In this document: positions 22,205 to 32,505 of the stretch, piece after piece
Layout of the letters: each line of letters starts with the position of its first letter
How positions within the stretch are numbered: position 1 is the first letter of the stretch
Source of the DNA: Phyllostachys edulis
Lineage: Eukaryota; Streptophyta; Magnoliopsida; Poales; Poaceae
Direction: 5' to 3'
Length of the DNA stretch: 64,000 bases
Assembly (NCBI GenBank): GCA_036346405.1
Contig: CM070548.1
Coordinates: forward strand, 66,116,877-66,180,876
Position numbers and translations under genes: made by a program
The notes under the pieces: model-generated
What the model was told of the DNA's origin: nothing
What the model saw: only the letters and a program-made list of their open reading frames with translations
The model's database searches: none

Positions 22205-25200
22205 TTGCACACTTTACCCACAAGAGATAGTCATACCCGTTACCCCACATGATTACGTAGTCATGTAGTTGGGCGACCGTCACAGTAACCTTTCAAACTA
22301 TCTTGCCCTTTCTGTTATCTCACCCATATGGGGTTGCACCCATACGTTGCGGGGGATCGTTGTACACGCAGCGTTGGGTGTAGATTTGGACTATCCACAA
22401 TGTTGGCAACCTCACCCATTCAAGCTGGATGTACCGTACGCTTGCGCATTTCTCCCTTTCTCCACCATGTGAGACACATTCAGGGTTTAATAATTTTACT
22501 AAGCCAAGTTGCACTTTGCAGACTTGTGGTTGTACTTGTTTAATACAGGAGGTCGTGACAAGATTAAGTCCTTAGGGTTATCTGGGCGGTTCGTTCCGCA
22601 AACCAACTATCCCCGTGCTCCCCGAGCACCCACCGCCTCACCATCCGCCCAGATAGAACTAGCAATTGGGGTTTTGAGGAGTAAACCAAATTATTTTCAC
22701 ACCTTTTAGTCAATAGACCACCAATGACTACCCAAATCATTTTATGTTTGAGGAAATGATGATTGGGGTATTTAATACCCCGGTACTTAAGCAAGACTAG
22801 CATGTCGCTTAAGTACAACCTATAACTAGTATTACCATATAGTTACTAGGGTGACAATGATTAATGGATTCAAATTATCAAGGATGGCATATTAATTAAT
22901 AAATCATCAAATGGGTATTTAACTACCTTAAGCTTTAACATATATTTGATAAAGAATTAAAGCATGCAATTTTGCTAATTTAAATGAATATAGTTTGCAT
23001 AACATGTAGGATCAATATGGTCAAAGTATTGACTCGCCTTGGTTAAAGGCAAGGAGATCTTGATACTCTTGGTCTTGATCAACTTGAGGATCGCCGGCGT
23101 CTTCAAATCCTAATCGGGCGACAATACCGGAAAAAGACACAACGATAAAGAGAGCAAATAAATACACAAGAATACACAAATGAACTCCGAATTAATCAAG
23201 TCCTATGCCATTAGCAAGATCTTGATTTAACAAATTTTTAGAAATTTATTTCATAATTTTTGGAGTTATAACGGAGGAGAAATGAATTTACGAAGATTAA
23301 ATGAATTGAAAAAGAAAGAGAGAGAAACTCTGGTGCACAACACAGTGTGGACCGGCTCATCTTGCAGAGAGGCGCCGGTCCACTGACACAAGTCTTGCAG
23401 CTGGGCCTTGGCGATGACAAATGAAGGGGGTTATGGTTATTGTCTTGAAAAAGACCTGACGGCAAAGAGAGTGGGGGGTTAAGACATAATTAAACCGGTT
23501 AAGCATTTAATTAGTGCCTTAAGACATCATTAACGCTAATGATGAGGCGGTTGAACACGCCACGCAGAGGCGCTTGCGGGCATCAAGACGCCTGGCGGCG
23601 GCTCGGCTTGCGCCATGGGCTAAGGCACGGCGGAGTGACTTGAGCTCGGGAACGGGGAGCAGGAGAGGAGGTGGTGCCGGTGATGGGGGTGGCGGCGCCG
23701 GAGGAGGGCAGTGGCTGGTGGCGGGTGGTGCTAAGCGGCGGCGGCGGCGGCTCAACTATGGTGGAAAGGAGGGGTCCGGTGGTGGATTGAGCCGGGGAAG
23801 GTGAGCACGGGGTAGCCCTCATCGAGGCGAAGCCGTTGGTCTTGACGGGGAGGCCGGGGGAGGCTTGTAGGCGGCGGCGCATGGTGAAGAAGGCGGCGGC
23901 CGGAGGCAGGGAAGAACAGCGATTGCAGTGGCTACGGTGGCTAATCTTCGAAGGGGTTTGAGGGGAAAGAATCCTGGGGGCCGGGGGCTCACGGTGACGG
24001 GGTTGGTGGCATCGGAAGATGGCTGGAGCGGCGAGACGGCGGTGGAGGTGGCGGCGACCGAAAATGGAAACGAGGGCGGCTTTTGCTTGTGGGCTTACCG
24101 GAGCTCGGGGGCGACGTGAGGAGATGTGGGAGCACGGGAGAGGCTTTATAGGCCAAGGGAGGAGGCTTGGAGCCATTGGCGAGGTAGTGGCGCTGTGTCC
24201 CGAGGCGGCGTCAGCGAGGGCGGCTGCACACGGAGGGAATAGGGCAAGGGAGCGGGGGAGGCGCTGCGAGGACATGCGGCGGCTCGGGCGTCCACGCTGA
24301 CGCGGGCGCGTGCAGCGCGGGCGACAAGACAAGGCGAGGGGAGATCGCTTGATCCGGGAGCTCTAGGGTAGCGGGCACTGTGGTGACATTTACATGGGCG
24401 CGCCGAGAAGACAAGGCGAGGAAGCGAAGGCAGCAGTGGCGGCGCTGCCCACGGGAGGAGGGAGGCAAGACCAAGACAAAGGCGGCGTCTATCCACGGAG
24501 GAAGAGGAGGCGCGGCGGCCGCCCGGGAGAAGATGAGGAAGATGACCCGGGCGGCGCGGGCCAAAAAGAAAGGGGGGGCCGGATGGCTTGGGCCGGGAAA
24601 GGAAAGGAGAAAAAGAGGCCGGGGCTGGACTGGGCCGGGAGAAAAGCAGGCCGGGTGGGCCGGAGGGCGATGGGCTTGGCCCAGAGAGAAATGGGATGAG
24701 CCCGAAAGAAAGAGGGGGCCCAACTCAAAATGGCATGGGGATTTCAAAAGAGAGGAGAAACTCCACGTTGCAGAATTGAATTTCAAATGTTACGGACATT
24801 ACATTTGAAACACACACCGAAAAAGAAAGGATGTTTTCATAATTAGCTTGGTAATTTGAATTACGGCGAAGAACGAAAATCAGAATAGCAATTACTATAC
24901 GCCGTCCGAAAACGGGTGTTACAGTTTTCTACATCTTAAACATTACTCAAATGTTACATCACATCCTTTCACATCTCACTCATGATTATGAAAAGGTCTT
25001 ATTTTTCAATATCCTTTGGTTTATTTGGAAAGCTAGGAATGATAAACATTTCAAGAAAAAAGACGACACTGTTCAAAGCATCCTCTATCAAGCTCAAGCC
25101 TTCACTCATATACTTCCCTTCTTACAACCAGAGTAGCACTCAGAATGACACAGCTCAACAAAGTGAGAATATTCAAAGTCTTCAGAACAGATTGTCCCGT

Positions 25201-25945
25201 CAAGATGTGAGCTCTTTACCAACATCACATTACACAACTTCAACAAACAAAGTCAATTTTCAACAAAAGCACAGGTTTTTCATTGACGCGGCATGGACAG
25301 AGGATGGCAATGCCGGCTTGGCCGCTTGGGAGTGCTCATTTTCAATCTTGAAGCAACACACCCGATTAAGATCGCAATCAAGGCAAAAGCTTCTGGAGTA
25401 CATTCTCTATTACAAGCAGAAGCTCTTGGTTTTATGTTGGCATCCATTTTTGCAGGAACTCACAAGTTGCAACCAATTTGCTTTATATCGGATAGTCAGA
25501 TCCTTGTGCAGTAGGTAAAAACAAGCAATCTTCAAAACATGTCTCTCCACTGGAGTAACAAACCAATTTTCGTACATATTTTTAATAGTAAAATGAGAAT
25601 CCAATCTGAAGTAATGCACGTCAAAAGAGAACTGAACAGAGCCGCACATAGCCTGGCGTGAGGAGCAATTAGAATGGATGATACTACTTCTGACAGCATC
25701 CAACTATCTTGTCACAATCTGTTTCATCAAGCAGACTGTTTCTATCTTTCTTCATTGTATAACTTAAGACTTTGTCAAGGGATGAGCTAATCAATTGATC
25801 AGGCGGCAAATCCTACGGGAACAAAAAAAAAATCGCGATAGCATGTGCTCTCAAGTCAAGTTCCTTGTTTCCTCGCAAAAGAAAAAAAGTCAAGTCCCTT
25901 GCGGCACAATAGATCAAAATAAATCCTCGCAAATTAATTACTGGG

Positions 25946-26097
25946 ATCAGGGATCCGTCCCAGCATGTTTTCAGGTTCGTCATGATCAGGGATCCGCTCA
26001 TCATGCATCAGGGATCCGCTCATCATGTTTTCAGGTTCGTCATCATGCATCAGGGATCCGCTCATCATGCATCAGGGATCCGCTCATCAGGGATCCG
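25946..26097. repeat. Six-copy GGATCC-core tandem repeat
   Basis: ATCAGGGATCCG occurs at 25946, 25985, 26007, 26049, 26071 and 26086. A longer string containing TTTTCAGGTTCGTCA occurs twice (about 25963 and 26024). Irregular short spacing suggests replication slippage. It lies about 640-790 bases upstream of the UGT start codon. Confidence 0.85.
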
Positions 26098-26463
26098 CTT
26101 AAGTTGCTCGATCGCCGTGGATGAAGCTAGGATCTTCTTCGTCGTCTTCCTCTCTCTGATGATTCCCGTAGGATTTTGCATTTTGGCAGGTGAGCTGCGG
26201 CCTGTGAATTGTGGTCCTATTGTGGGGGTTTCAGCCCAAATGGATGAGGCTCCCAGCCGAGGAGCCCAATTAACCGTGGACCCATTCCGTCATTGCCTGC
26301 GTCACATCACCGGAACAGATCTACCGTTGCCTTCTACCTCACAGAACAGAAGTGTTTCAATACGTCTGTTACGGTGAAGAACGTGGCGACAAAACCAACG
26401 AAAAGCATAGCGATCCTTCGTAGTTGGGGAGCCGGTGATTACAAGAAAAACGCAAATACACAC

Positions 26464-26576
26464 ATGCCTTAGGTGGCACGGCGACGACTACTTGATCACT
26501 TGGACTGTGACACACATCTCCACGTATGCCTTAATTAGGTGGCACGGCGACGACTACTTGATCACTTGGACTGTGA
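26464..26576. repeat. Tandem duplication of about 50-60 bases upstream of the UGT gene
   Basis: Two near-identical copies, 26464-26510 and 26525-26576, share GGTGGCACGGCGACGACTAC and the following TTGATCACTTGGACTGTGA. The second copy has a few extra bases (AATT). No coding sense. Confidence 0.85.
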
Positions 26577-26644
26577 AGTTTGCGTCCTGCGTAAGGAACT
26601 GTTTAGAGACGGCTCTCGAAGGACGAAGTGGCAACTTATCACAG

Positions 26645-26700
26645 GCTCCGCTCGTTGCTATACCTCTATAAACTAGCTGTAAAAGCTCCGCTCGTTGCTA
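26645..26700 (+). promoter_or_regulatory. UGT core promoter: TATA box between two 16-base repeats
   Basis: TATAAA at 26667-26672 lies 62 bases before the start codon, a normal plant distance for a short 5' leader. It is flanked by identical copies of GCTCCGCTCGTTGCTA at 26645-26660 and 26685-26700, 40 bases apart; the downstream copy would fall at or just before the transcription start. Promoter function is inferred from position. Confidence 0.6.
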
Positions 26701-26733
26701 CCTTCCTGTCTCACGCACACAGACAATCGACCG

Positions 26734-28307
26734 ATGGGCGAGACTCCGGCCGACGAGAAGCCGCACGCGGTGTGCGTGCCGTTCCCGGCGCAGGGACACG
26801 TCACGCCGATGCTGAAGCTAGCCAAGATCCTCTATTGTAAGGGCTTCCACATCACCTTCGTCAACACTGAGTACAACCACCGTCGCCTCATCCGCTCCCG
26901 CGGCGTAGACGCCGTCGCGGGCCTCCCGGGCTTCCGCTTTGCGACCATCCCCGATGGCCTCCCGCCGTCCGACGCCAACGCAACGCAGGACCCGGCGTCC
27001 ATATGCTACTCCACCATGACCACCTGCCTCCCCCACTTCAAGAACTTGCTTGCCGACCTCAACCGTTCGGCTAGTATGCCGTCGGTCACGTGCGTCGTGG
27101 CGGACAACGTCATGAGTTTCAGCGTGGACGCCGCGAAGGAGATCAACGTGCCATGCGCGCTATTCTGGACGGCCAGCGCCTGCGGCTACATGGGCTACCG
27201 CCACTACCGCCAACTCATCGAGAAGGGTCTTTTCCCCCTACGTACGTACAGCTAGCTCTTGGTGCCATATATATAAGACCGCAATATGCTTATATGCATG
27301 TCGACTGAACTAAAATTAACATTCTAGGTTTCTAACAAGTGGTTGCATGCATGTGATCGAGTAGATGAGGAGCAGTGACGAACGGGTTCTTGGACACGCC
27401 GGTGGACTGGGCGCGCGGCATGAGCAAGCACATGCGGATCGGGGACTTCCCGAGCTTCGTCCGTTCGACGGACCGTGGCGACATCCTGTTCAACTTCCTC
27501 TTGCGCGAGACGGAGCGCGCGTCGGCCGCGTCGGCCGTCATCCTCAACACTTTCGATGAGCTCGAGCAGACGGCCATCGACGCCATGCACGCAATCCTCC
27601 CACCAGTATACACCGTCGGCCCTCTCAACCTCCTCACCAAGCAGCTTGTCGCCGACGGTCCGGTCGACACGCTGGGCTCTAACCTTTGGGATGAAGAACA
27701 CGCCTGTCTCGATTGGCTCGACGGCAGGAATCCCATGTCCGTAGTGTACGTGAACTTCGGGAGCGTAACCGTCATGACCAGCCAAGAGTTGGTGGAGTTT
27801 GCATGGGGCCTGGCCAATAGCGGCTACGAGTTCTTGTGGATCATTAGGCCTGACGTAGTGAGAGGTGACATCGCCGTGCTGCCTCCCGAGTTCCTGGAGG
27901 CAACCAAGGACCAAGGCCTCCTTGCCAGCTGGTGCCCGCAAGAGGCGGTGCTGCGACACGAGGCGGTCGGGCTGTTCTTGACGCACGGCGGGTGGAACTC
28001 GACGTTGGAGAGCCTCTGCGGTGGGGTGCCCATGCTGTGCTGGCCGTTCTTCGCCGAGCAGCAAACGAACTGCCGGTACATGTCCGTGGAATGGGGCGTG
28101 GGGACAGAGATCAATCATGATGTGCGGCAGGACGCGGTCGAGGAGAGGATACGGGAGGCGATGGGAGGGGAGAAGGGAAGGGAGATGAGGAGGAGGGCAG
28201 TAGAGTGGAAGGAGACTGCTGTCCGAGCAACGCAGCCCGGGGCCCGGTCGTTTGCCAATCTGGAGAAGCTAGTGAGGGATGTGTTGCTCTCTAGTATGAG
28301 TTGCTAG
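26734..28307 (+). CDS. UDP-glycosyltransferase, UGT85 type (two exons)
   Basis: A family-1 glycosyltransferase that moves a sugar from a UDP-sugar to a small acceptor in the cytosol; UGT85 members act on alcohols, cyanohydrins and similar aglycones, and the substrate here is unknown. Exon 1 is 26734-27241 (ATG, donor GTACGT). Exon 2 is modelled as 27376-28307, giving 479 residues, the usual length. Visible motifs: PFPAQGH with the likely catalytic His22, Asp124 in VVAD, and the 44-residue PSPG sugar-nucleotide box at about 355-398 (WCPQ ... THGGWNS ... AEQ). No signal peptide or membrane helix. The family normally reads DEEQLTNGF at the exon junction; here one base appears missing after DEEQ (27376), so the usual acceptors (27361 or 27364) give an immediate stop. 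AG sites ending at 27369, 27372 and 27375 restore the frame. It may be functional with a shifted splice site, or a recent pseudogene. Confidence 0.85.
27242..27375 (+). other. UGT intron with doubtful acceptor
   Basis: The donor is C/GTACGT at 27241/27242. Candidate acceptors are GAG at 27361, TAG at 27364 (family-typical) and the run GAG-GAG-CAG ending at 27369, 27372 and 27375. Only the last three keep the downstream UGT frame open. The purine-rich context makes them weak. The intron position matches the single intron usual in UGT85 genes. Confidence 0.5.
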
Positions 28308-28362
28308 GATGCATTTCTGATGCAGAACTATAGGTGCATGGTATATATGCCATATGCATGAA

Positions 28363-29278
28363 CAAGTGGCGGAGCCAAGAATTTAGCAATAGGGGTGCGC
28401 ACTTAAAAGATGGGAAAAAAATCTTGTACGGCATATATGTAATTTCATAAGTCCAACACAATTACACAAAAGAGTTCGAAATTAATTAATAATGCAATAC
28501 AAATAGTTCAAATAAAAACTTACATGAATAAAAGAGTCATAAATAGCTAATAGAAATCACAATACCATATGACGCGATCTCATTCCTTGGAAACACTTGA
28601 TTATATAATCATCACTAACCTTCGAGAAGATATCTCGCTCTATAAAGGTGACTAAACAATCATTCAATACTTGATCGCCCATACTATTTCTCAACATATT
28701 CTTCACAAGATTCATCGCCGAAAATACTCTTTCAATGCTCGCCGTTGCTACCGGTAGGAGCAATACCAATTTAAGAAGCAAGTACACCAACTTGTAAATG
28801 TCATGCTTTCTTGTTTCAACAAGCTTAGTAGAAAGCTCATTGAGATTCTTTAGGTCCTTAAATCTATCATCGCTTCGCATATCATCAATGAAGTTATCAA
28901 GTTGGAAAGAAAGTCTTATTAAATCCGTGCTTGAAAAATCATTGGGATAAAAGTTGGCAAGGCTAAGCACTTTGTCTCTATCATAAGAAGCAAATGAATT
29001 CATAGGATTTATAGTGGACATGCAAATAAGCAACTCCATATTAACCTTGTCAAACCGATTGTTAAGATCTTGGAGAACATTATCAATGATGCCAAGATAC
29101 ACTTCACTTCTAAAATGATCATCGTTTGTTTGCTTTGGGTAAAAACATGATGATCTTCCATAAGGCACATATCTACCATCTGGCTTAGGAACTTTGATGC
29201 CATATTTAGTGCAAAATGATGTTACCTTTTCTTGGAGGAATTCTTCCCACCCATCACACCTCATTCGTTGCATTCTAT
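28363..29278 (-). mobile_element. hAT element, 3' end, 55 bases beyond the UGT stop codon
   Basis: CAAGTGGCGGAGCCAAG at 28363 is a hAT terminal repeat with one extra A. The transposase C-terminal frame follows on the minus strand. The element is cut at 29279 by a CACTA end, and its N-terminal half reappears at 50815-51750 beyond the copia element. The middle of the transposase is missing. The matching terminal repeat at the far end was not found. Confidence 0.75.
28557..29278 (-). pseudogene. hAT transposase C-terminal third
   Basis: An open minus-strand frame of about 240 residues ends at 28557. It starts in the RMRCDGWEEFLQE region, continues through NSFASYDRDKVLSLANFY and ends in the dimerisation domain (LLPVATASIERVFSAMN, VKNMLRNSMGD). 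In the whole protein this corresponds roughly to residues 550-790. The upstream catalytic part is absent: the frame stops at the CACTA junction (29279), and the segment at 50815-51750 encodes only the N-terminus. Not functional. Confidence 0.85.
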
Positions 29279-30680
29279 CACTACTACAAAAAGGCTAATA
29301 CTGGACGCCTCTTCACAGACGGTTGACCAAAACTGTCTGTATTACATGCAATCACAAATGGTTTTGGTTTAGAGACTGTCTGTGTTACTGGCTGCGCTAA
29401 AAAACCGTCTGTGAAGAGGTAATATCACGCATTTATTCATGTTGAAAACCGTCATGAAGTATCACGAGCGGTTCTTGTTAATAACCGTATGTGATAATTC
29501 TACATATCACGACGGTTTTCAATAAAGAACCGTCAGGAAACATCACAGACGGTTCTTAACAATAACCGTCTGTGATATTACCACATATCACAGACGGTTT
29601 TTTGTTATAACCGTCTGTGATAATATCACTATAGCCCGATGCGTTTCTTCGTCGCCGATGCGTCTCTTCGTCGCCATCCGCTTCGGCTCCCCGATGCGTC
29701 TCTTCGTCACATCGATCCGCTTCGGCTCCCCGATGCATCTTTTCGTCTCACGCTCTGAATTTATACCTTGTTTTATAAAAAGGATCATCCGCCATCGAAG
29801 ATGATCATCCCCACATACTTATAAAAAAAGAATAGAAATGGCTGCTTCTTCCTTGTCGCCAAAGATTGATGGCCTACTCGCCTACTCCGCCGCACTGTCT
29901 GAGCACCTCTCTTCTCAGACGTTGAACTGTCTTGTAGAAGAACATCAGATCAATAGTGTCTTCACTCCTATGTCGGCCGAGAATTTGCCGGAGTAGGTGA
30001 TGGCTACCTTCCGCCGTCTTGACATCCTCCTTCGCCGTGTCTTCCGGGTGATCTCCCACTTTCGCGAAGTTTATCGTTATCGACGTAGTCCTCCAAAACG
30101 ACGCAGCGTGTCTCTGTGAGGCTTGCCGCCACTTGATCAGATAATCGAGATGGCAGGCGATCGAGTCGACCAAGCCGAGACCCCTCAAGCAAGGGAAGAG
30201 AGTCTATGGGCTCAATTCTTCTTGGTTCAACAGTCCGAGGGTCTTCGGGAGAAACTCAAACGAGTGCGTCAGCAGGTGGACGCATTTCAGGCTTCGCTCG
30301 CTGATGATCAGGAACCGTCCGATGCCGACGTCGTTGCCTATGAAGTATTGAAGACAGAGATAGTAGCCTACCTCTGCCACTAGAAAAACTTTGTTTATTT
30401 ATAGGTTTCTACTTTTTTAATCTTTTTGTAAGCGACTGGCCACGTTGTTTGGCCATATGAAAATTTCAAAATGAAAAATAAAGTTTGGAGGTGAAGTTAC
30501 TATATTAATTATATGTTGAATTATTACTATATATATAGGTTTTGTGGAAAAAAAATCTAGTTTGGAGGTGAAGTTACAATTAATATTAATTATATCAGAG
30601 ACGGTTTAGTGGAACAAATTAATTAATTAATTATATATCCGATCTGTGATATATATATAGACACACACACACACACATAC
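29279..30680 (+). mobile_element. CACTA element, left end and partial interior
   Basis: CACTACTACAAAAAGG at 29279 is a CACTA terminal repeat. Subterminal repeats of ACAGACGGTT in both orientations follow to about 29625, including two strong hairpins: 29542-29576 (13-base arms) and 29586-29622 (14-base arms, 9-base loop). No right terminus is found, and the sequence passes into copia LTR at about 30681, so a deletion removed the CACTA right end and about 750 bases of LTR. Direct repeats of AGTTTGGAGGTGAAGTTAC lie near 30482 and 30560. A CA microsatellite occupies 30661-30683. No transposase is seen. Confidence 0.78.
29837..30383 (+). pseudogene. Decayed unidentified ORF inside the CACTA fragment
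   Basis: A reading frame starts with ATG at 29837 (MAASSLSPKIDGLLAYS) and runs about 53 codons to a stop. Coding-like, charged sequence continues in other frames to 30383, where it ends EIVAYLCH and then a stop. The last segment (30123-30383) is rich in Glu, Gln and Arg and looks helical or coiled-coil (EGLREKLKRVRQQVDAFQAS). I do not recognise it. It may be a decayed gene fragment captured by the CACTA element or part of its own second product. Confidence 0.35.
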
Positions 30681-31843
30681 ACACGTGTCGGAGCATGGGA
30701 TTGCTTCATGAAGATTGGACTCGGTCTTCGGAGAATGATCGAGAAGGGGTATTTTGGTAACTTCACCTAAACACCGCCTTGATAACCTTTTGCTAACCCG
30801 CAACGCAAGACGGCGCAAGGAGAAGCAGTTTTGGTCAAAAGAAGATGAAGACGGTGCTTTGAAATATGTGCGTAAGTGAAACCCGTTTGTGTGTGGGCTT
30901 AATGGGTGCCCATTAGGGTTTACTCTCTTAGCCTTGCCTCCAGTATAAATAGGGGAGGGTGCTGGTTGTGCACCTCTCAACCCTCATATCTAAAACCCTA
31001 GTTTTGTGTTTTAGGGTTAGAAGAGAAAAGTAGAGAGGTTAGGGTTCTAGAGAGTTGGATGGATTGTGTGCTCAAGGGTTGAGTCTTTGTCCTCCATGAT
31101 GGAGTGGCTGTAAACCAACTTCAATCTCCAATCAATCAAAGCAAGATTCTTTAAGATGACTCTCTCTTTGTTCTTGCTCTCTCTCTTTTGGTGATTTTGG
31201 GTTTTTGACGATTTCTTAGTTTTCCTTTGGTTTCTTATGGTGATCTTGCTTGCTGTGATATGTGGGAATACATCTAAGATCATCTTGATCATCCTTTACC
31301 AACGAGCAAGTTTTTCGATCAAAGTTTGTTTTTGGCTCGGTTTTGAAGCAACCGTCACTCAAATGGAAAAAGGTTGGAACTTTGGCAATAATCTTCACGA
31401 TCCTTGGTTGGAATAGGTTCCTGACATCCTAGAGAGGGTATGTTTCAAGTTTCATAAAGTTTGGAGTTGTGGATCAAAAGTTGTGCCAATTTTTTATTTC
31501 ATTTTCATGTTGATTTTCCTATTCATCATCTGATTTTACTGTTCATCCGGTAGTACCGCACTGTTCATGACAGTAGTTCTGATTTTTTGTAGTACCGCCA
31601 CTGTTCACCGGTAGTACCAACACTGTTCATTGTACTGTTCATCAGTCGCTTTTTTTTGTGTTTTTGGTTGTTTCACTTGGGGGGTTTGAATTGGATTCAA
31701 TACAAGTCTTCCGCTATGCTTACATATTGATCTTCGTAGCTCTCATAGCTATTGGAGTCAAAATAATGTTGAATCCGATCAAAGCAAAAAAATAGATAGT
31801 GCTCCTATTCAACCCCCCCTCTAGTCACCGTTTCAGTCTAACA
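30681..31843 (+). repeat. 5' LTR of the copia element, 5'-truncated
   Basis: Aligns with 49658-50814 of the 3' LTR from ACACGTG onwards; about the first 750 bases are missing, lost at the CACTA junction. A TATA box (TATAAATA) lies at 30944-30951. The reversed CATAAC/ACTCC module is at 31450-31493. Repeated ACTGTTCA strings with GTAGTACC occupy about 31530-31650. Confidence 0.85.
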
Positions 31844-31845
31844 AG

Positions 31846-31857
31846 TGGTATCAGAGC
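31846..31857 (+). other. Primer-binding site of the copia element
   Basis: TGGTATCAGAGC, complementary to initiator methionine tRNA, two bases after the LTR end at 31843. Confidence 0.9.
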
Positions 31858-32477
31858 CCGGTTAGTTCAATCTTGATTTTAACCAGTCACTGAACTTGGC
31901 GATGAAGAAGTACTCCACCAAGCCGCATATCTTCGATGGGCTCGACTATGCCTATTGGAAGAATCGCATGCGTGTCTTCCTTCAGAGCGAAGGACAAGCT
32001 ATATGGGAGGTTGTTTGAGCCCCGCTCATTTTGCCCGAGGTTGCTACGCTGGCTTCAGCAGCCCTCTTGGCTAACAACCATAAGGCAAAGAATCTCCTAT
32101 ATGCCGAGCTTGGTAGACATGAGTATGACAGGATTTGTAATCTTTAGACCGCGCACGAGATTTAGCACACCCTCGAAACCTACCATGAGGGTTCGTCCCA
32201 AATTAAGCAAGTACGCCAGATAGTCTTCAAGCGAGAATACAACAAGTTTAAGATGCGTCTTGGAAAGAGCATCGATGATGTATTCACTCACTTTAACAAG
32301 GCGATTAATCAGTTGAGAGCAGTAGACATCGAGTTTCTCAATCAGAGAATGCCACCCATCTCTTGGCTACAATCAACACCAATGAGTGAGAGATGAAGGC
32401 TACTGCCATTGAGGAGAATGTCAATCTCTCTAATATCTCTTTGGAGCTGCTCTATAGCACTACAACATGAACACCCC

Positions 32478-32505
32478 TTTACCAACGCATATATGCGTTG
32501 GTAAA
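32478..32505. repeat. 28-base perfect palindrome in the CACTA subterminal region
   Basis: The left arm is TTTACCAACGCATA and the right arm is its exact reverse complement, with no spacer. The same GCGTTGGTA core recurs singly nearby (about 32600, 32660, 32745), as expected for transposase-binding subterminal repeats of CACTA elements. Confidence 0.9.

Larger units (their letters stand above)
17968..24923 (-). mobile_element. Solo LTR (minus strand), split by another solo LTR
   Basis: On the minus strand it begins TGTAACACCCG at 24923 and ends GGTCCGACA at 17968; removing the nested element leaves 3634 bases. Flanks are GTGTT (17963-17967) and GTTTT (24924-24928), a five-base duplication with one mismatch, and the LINE reading continues across. 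It has a G/C-rich promoter zone (23500-24700) with a TATAAA motif (24145-24150, minus strand). The long frames there (for example 23583-24332 and 24211-24786) occur on both strands and match nothing, so I treat them as composition artefacts. No internal domain is present. Confidence 0.85.
17851..25750 (+). pseudogene. L1-type LINE remnant: zinc finger and RNase H end of ORF2
   Basis: Two pieces, 17851-17967 and 24924-25750, belong to one decayed non-LTR retrotransposon. The first encodes a zf-RVT-like zinc-binding motif (C-x2-C ... E-H-V-F ... C, then FAKAVWF). The second continues with the ILWFIWKARNDKHF string that follows this finger in plant L1 proteins. An RNase H domain comes next in two frames: FIDAAWTEDG near 25280, SLLQAEALGF and CFISDSQILV up to about 25510, and HVKRELNRAAHSLA near 25620-25660. 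Frameshifts and stops make it non-functional. An A-run at 25823-25832 could be the old poly(A) tail. The reverse transcriptase lies outside the window or was lost. Confidence 0.8.

Noticed and set aside
23583..24786. 249- and 191-codon minus-strand frames
   Set aside because: Same situation inside the minus-strand solo LTR: G/C-rich composition opens all frames; no domain or conserved pattern.
27324..28118. 264-codon minus-strand frame
   Set aside because: Antisense shadow of UGT exon 2, produced by G/C-rich third positions.
30661..30683. CA repeat as a possible regulatory element
   Set aside because: Plain microsatellite at a deletion junction between the CACTA and copia pieces; no further signal.
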